Part shown: in pieces, positions 61,176 through 64,000 of the stretch
Position numbering within the stretch: position 1 is the first letter of the stretch
How the letters are laid out: each line of letters starts with the position of its first letter
From: Paenibacillus rigui
Lineage (GTDB): Bacteria > Bacillota > Bacilli > Paenibacillales > NBRC-103111
Assembly: GCF_002234615.1 (NCBI RefSeq)
Contig: NZ_NMQW01000017.1
Span: forward strand, 1-64,000
Direction: 5' to 3'
Length of the DNA stretch: 64,000 nucleotides
Translations under genes and position numbers: made by a program
The notes under the pieces: model-generated
Database searches by the model: none
The model's input: only the letters and a program-made list of their open reading frames with translations
What the model was told of the DNA's origin: nothing

Positions 61176-63812
61176 CTACATAAGCACCTGAGGGTCGACA
61201 TCGACGCTGATCGTCAGCTTTTGCTGCCGTTCCAGCTCCTCAAAGCCCGCCACCGCTTGATGCACAAGCCTGGAAATGGACGCTTCCCCCCGATATTTTA
61301 TCATGCATTGAAATCGATATCTATCCTTGATTCGCGAGATAGGCGAGGCCACAGGGCCCAGTACCTCAACAGGCATCGGCTGAAGCTCCTTCGCCAATTC
61401 CTTAATCCGGGAAGCTAACAGCTCCGCGGTACGCATCAGCAGGGGGACCTGTTCATGCGATAAAGTGATCAGGATGAGACGGTGGAACGGCGGGTACTCA
61501 TGGAATTTGCGCAAGGTCATTTCCTTTTCCATAAAGCTTTGATAATCATGACGGCTTGCACTGATAATGCTGTAGTGCTCGGGAGCATACGTCTGTACGT
61601 ATACCTCCCCGGGCAGCTCGTGGCGGCCTGCGCGACCGGCAACCTGCGTCAGCAGCTGAAAGGTCCGCTCCGCCGCACGAAAATCAGGCAGGTTCAAGAC
61701 CGTATCCGCAGCTATCGCCCCTACCAAGGTCACATGCGGAAAGTCAAGCCCTTTAGCTACCATCTGCGTCCCGAGCAGCAAATCCGCCTGGCGGTTGCGG
61801 AACAGGGTCAGCCATTTTTCATGAGAGCCTTTCTCCGTCGTTGTATCCACATCCATCCGTATGACCCGGATACCGGGGAACAGCTTCGTCAGTTCTTCCT
61901 CAACCCGCTGCGTCCCAGTCCCGAAATGGCGTATATGCTCGCTGCTGCAGCTTGGGCATACGGTAAGCTCGCGTTCTGCGTAGCCGCAATAGTGGCAGCG
62001 GATCGCCCGCGAGCTCTGATGATAGGTCAAGGAAATATCGCAATGAGGACATTCCGCGACATAACCGCACGTGCGGCACATAACAAACGTGGAATACCCC
62101 CTTCGGTTCAGCAGCAAAACCGTCTGTTCCTTCTTGTGTAACCGATCTTCAATCGCTTTATACAAGTCACGGCTGAACATCGAACGATTTCCTTGCCGCA
62201 GCTCTTCTCTCATATCAATGATATGCACGCGTGGGAGCGGTCTTCCCTCTACCCGATTGTGCATCGTCAGCAGCTCAAAAGGAACACGCCGCCCGGTTAA
62301 TCGAGCTTGGCTGTTGTTATCAGCAGCCGGATGCCCTGCTTCCGTTGAAGCACCGAAAAGATCCAGCTGCTCTGATCTGAATCTAGCTTGGCTTGAATCT
62401 TCCCGTGCGGCAGCCTCGGCTTTGTACTCCGGCAGCGTACCGTACATGCTTTCAAGCGATGGCGTGGCGGAGCCAAGGACGACAACCGCATCATGCTGCG
62501 AAGCACGGGCAATCGCTACGTCGCGTGCGTGGTATTTCGGGCTCTCCTCCTGCTTGTAGGACGATTCATGCTCCTCATCAATAATGATGAGCCCGATTTG
62601 GGTGAACGGCGCAAAAATAGCCGAGCGCGCCCCAATCACGACCCGCACCTGCTTCTGCATGATTTTCCGCCACTCATCATAACGCTCGCCATGGGACAGC
62701 CTGCTGTGCATCACAGCGACCTGATCCCCGAACCGTCCCTTAAACCGCTCCACCATCTGCGGCGTGAGCGAGATTTCGGGCACGAGAACAATAGCCTCAC
62801 GGCCTTGATCCAGGCAAGTTTGGATCGATTGCAGGTATACTTCCGTTTTCCCGCTTCCGGTCACCCCATGGAGCAGGAATACGCGGTGCTCGCGATCCAT
62901 GACCGGACGGGAAATGCGTTGAAACACCTGCTCCTGCTCCGGCATCAAAGACAGCGGCACCGTTCGCTGAAACGAACGATGCGAGTAGGGGTCACGGAGG
63001 ACTTCCACTTCGCGGAGCTCCAGCCAGCCTTTTTCAACCAGGCTTTTAACCGTACCCGCAGAAATGCTAAGCTCGTTCAACAGGTCCGTCAGCTTGACAG
63101 GCACCGGCCGTTCGGCCAAAAGCTCCAGCACTTCCTTCTGCTTGGCCGACCTTGAAGGCAGCTGCTCTGCCCATGCCCGCAGCTGCTCCGGGTCGTCGGG
63201 CGGGAACACCGTCAGCGCTTTTTTCGCAGTCATCCGATCCTTGACCATTTGAACTTCCTGCAAATATCCCTCCGCCATAAGCTCCTTGATAAGCTTGCCT
63301 TCCGAGTTGAACCGCTGCAGCAGCGCTTCAATTTCAACGGAGCCTTTAGCGGCTACATACCGGATGATCTCCTGTTGAGCGGGCAGTAGAAAGCTGTGCT
63401 GCCCCACCGCATTCCCGGACAAACCGGACATGGGGCGCTCCTGCCCCATCGAATCGTCCTTCACACGGACATGCCGTTCATATTTCGCCTTCAGCGCGCC
63501 CGGAATCATCGCCTGCAGCGCCGTAATCTCGTGGCACAAGTAGGTCTGGCTGATCCAATGGGCAAGCTGAACCAAATCAGGCGTCAAAGGGGGAGACAAG
63601 TCCAAGATCTCAGCGATCGGCTTGACCTTGGCCGGATCCATCACGGAGCGGTCATCCAGCTCCACCACGAAGCCTTGCAGCTTCCTGGGACCGAACGGCA
63701 CACTCACCCGGCTGCCGACTGCCACCCAATCCCGCAGTGCTTCCGGCACGGAGTAGTCAAAGGCACGGTTCGTCTGCTTGGCCGGCACATCCACAATGAC
63801 TTTTGCGTACAT
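61176..63812 (-). CDS. priA: Primosomal protein N' (PriA helicase)
   Basis: An 878-residue 3'-5' helicase that restarts stalled replication forks. DNA-binding N-terminus (RAFDYSVPEAL), Walker A in LLHGVTGSGKTEVY, IIDEEHESSYKQEESP, and a zinc-binding set CRTCGYVAECPHC with CHYCGYAERELTVCPSC. A segment of about 50 residues near 470-520 (EAAAREDSSQARFRSEQLDL) looks like a lineage-specific insert in the helicase core. ATG overlaps the coaBC stop (TGATG). Confidence 0.96.
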   Translation of the reverse strand: MYAKVIVDVPAKQTNRAFDYSVPEALRDWVAVGSRVSVPFGPRKLQGFVVELDDRSVMDPAKVKPIAEILDLSPPLTPDLVQLAHWISQTYLCHEITALQAMIPGALKAKYERHVRVKDDSMGQERPMSGLSGNAVGQHSFLLPAQQEIIRYVAAKGSVEIEALLQRFNSEGKLIKELMAEGYLQEVQMVKDRMTAKKALTVFPPDDPEQLRAWAEQLPSRSAKQKEVLELLAERPVPVKLTDLLNELSISAGTVKSLVEKGWLELREVEVLRDPYSHRSFQRTVPLSLMPEQEQVFQRISRPVMDREHRVFLLHGVTGSGKTEVYLQSIQTCLDQGREAIVLVPEISLTPQMVERFKGRFGDQVAVMHSRLSHGERYDEWRKIMQKQVRVVIGARSAIFAPFTQIGLIIIDEEHESSYKQEESPKYHARDVAIARASQHDAVVVLGSATPSLESMYGTLPEYKAEAAAREDSSQARFRSEQLDLFGASTEAGHPAADNNSQARLTGRRVPFELLTMHNRVEGRPLPRVHIIDMREELRQGNRSMFSRDLYKAIEDRLHKKEQTVLLLNRRGYSTFVMCRTCGYVAECPHCDISLTYHQSSRAIRCHYCGYAERELTVCPSCSSEHIRHFGTGTQRVEEELTKLFPGIRVIRMDVDTTTEKGSHEKWLTLFRNRQADLLLGTQMVAKGLDFPHVTLVGAIAADTVLNLPDFRAAERTFQLLTQVAGRAGRHELPGEVYVQTYAPEHYSIISASRHDYQSFMEKEMTLRKFHEYPPFHRLILITLSHEQVPLLMRTAELLASRIKELAKELQPMPVEVLGPVASPISRIKDRYRFQCMIKYRGEASISRLVHQAVAGFEELERQQKLTISVDVDPQVLM

Positions 63813-64000
63813 CAGTTCGCCCGTTCTCCCTTCTTCATCCGCTGCACCGTAAGAATCAACAATTGTCTGGCCACTTCCCGCTTCGTCATGACAGGCAGCG
63901 CCTCAACCAAGCCGGAACCATCATAAATACGCACCACATTCGTGTCCGTACCGAAGCCGGCCCCTTCCTGCGTAACGTCATTGGCAACGAGCAGATCACA
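63812..64000 (-). CDS. coaBC: Phosphopantothenoylcysteine decarboxylase/synthetase, C-terminal end
   Basis: Partial gene: the last 62 codons enter from the right edge of the window. CDLLVANDVTQEGAGFGTD followed by NVVRIYDGSG is the CoaB synthetase core ('VANDVS...GFGTDxN'), ending in VMTKREVARQLLILTVQR. Makes 4'-phosphopantetheine in coenzyme A synthesis. Its stop overlaps the priA start codon; coaBC-priA is the usual order. Confidence 0.93.
   Translation of the reverse strand, partial: CDLLVANDVTQEGAGFGTDTNVVRIYDGSGLVEALPVMTKREVARQLLILTVQRMKKGERAN

Overview
The window reads as the chromosome of a spore-forming Bacillota close to Paenibacillus. The evidence is the conserved block coaBC-priA-def-fmt-rsmB-rlmN-prpC-prkC-rsgA-rpe-spoVM-rpmB-yloU-fakA-degV-recG on the right, the 26-residue sporulation peptide SpoVM, a SpoVIF-like protein, B. 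subtilis-type LexA boxes, a CcpA-type cre site and strong GGAGG ribosome binding sites. All functional calls come from motifs and gene context; no database search was run.

Layout. (1) About 1-20.6 kb is AT-rich and is a defence island at the right end of an integrated element. It holds a type I restriction-modification operon (hsdM-hsdS-hsdR), a HEPN-motif protein and a membrane protein after hsdR, a type IV McrBC system whose McrB carries an extra domain inside the AAA+ module, a MazG-like pyrophosphohydrolase, an HNH endonuclease, three unknown small genes, a Nudix hydrolase, an SRA-like-HNH nuclease, a divergent unknown five-helix membrane protein, an ImmA/IrrE metallopeptidase behind a perfect LexA-type box, and a tyrosine integrase followed by arm-type and core-type repeats. 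The left end lies outside the window. (2) 20.6-30.2 kb is a patchwork of small accessory genes. It includes a likely immunity-gene cluster (PH domain, frameshifted gene, barstar-like protein, small partial gene, zinc ribbon), a duplicated two-gene locus whose copies have decayed reciprocally, a VIT-family transporter, a beta/gamma-crystallin-like protein, a YHYH/stalk-domain exported protein, an RDD protein and a cyclophilin. (3) 30.2-45.9 kb is a metabolic and stress region. It contains a LexA-boxed small gene whose two paralogues flank a UvrX-type Y-family polymerase about 9 kb away, a polysaccharide deacetylase, two orphan ABC-type binding lipoproteins, an ECF41/SigJ sigma factor with its carboxymuconolactone-decarboxylase-like partner and a matching target promoter, a GspS-like ligase with a DUF350 protein, a GH35 beta-galactosidase, a histidine-rich small protein, a Tat-exported beta-helix protein and a SpoVIF-like protein. 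(4) 45.9-64 kb is core housekeeping on the minus strand, interrupted only by rpmB on plus.

How the genes work together. The island combines a type I system with two nuclease systems expected to attack modified foreign DNA (McrBC and SRA-HNH). DNA damage appears to link three places: the ImmA-like gene near the integrase, the UvrX operon and the separate paralogue at 30.3 kb all carry LexA-type boxes. The housekeeping block couples translation (def, fmt, rsmB, rlmN, rsgA, rpmB), replication restart and repair (priA, recG), Ser/Thr signalling (prkC/prpC), fatty-acid phosphorylation (fakA with a DegV/FakB-like protein) and spore coat assembly (spoVM).
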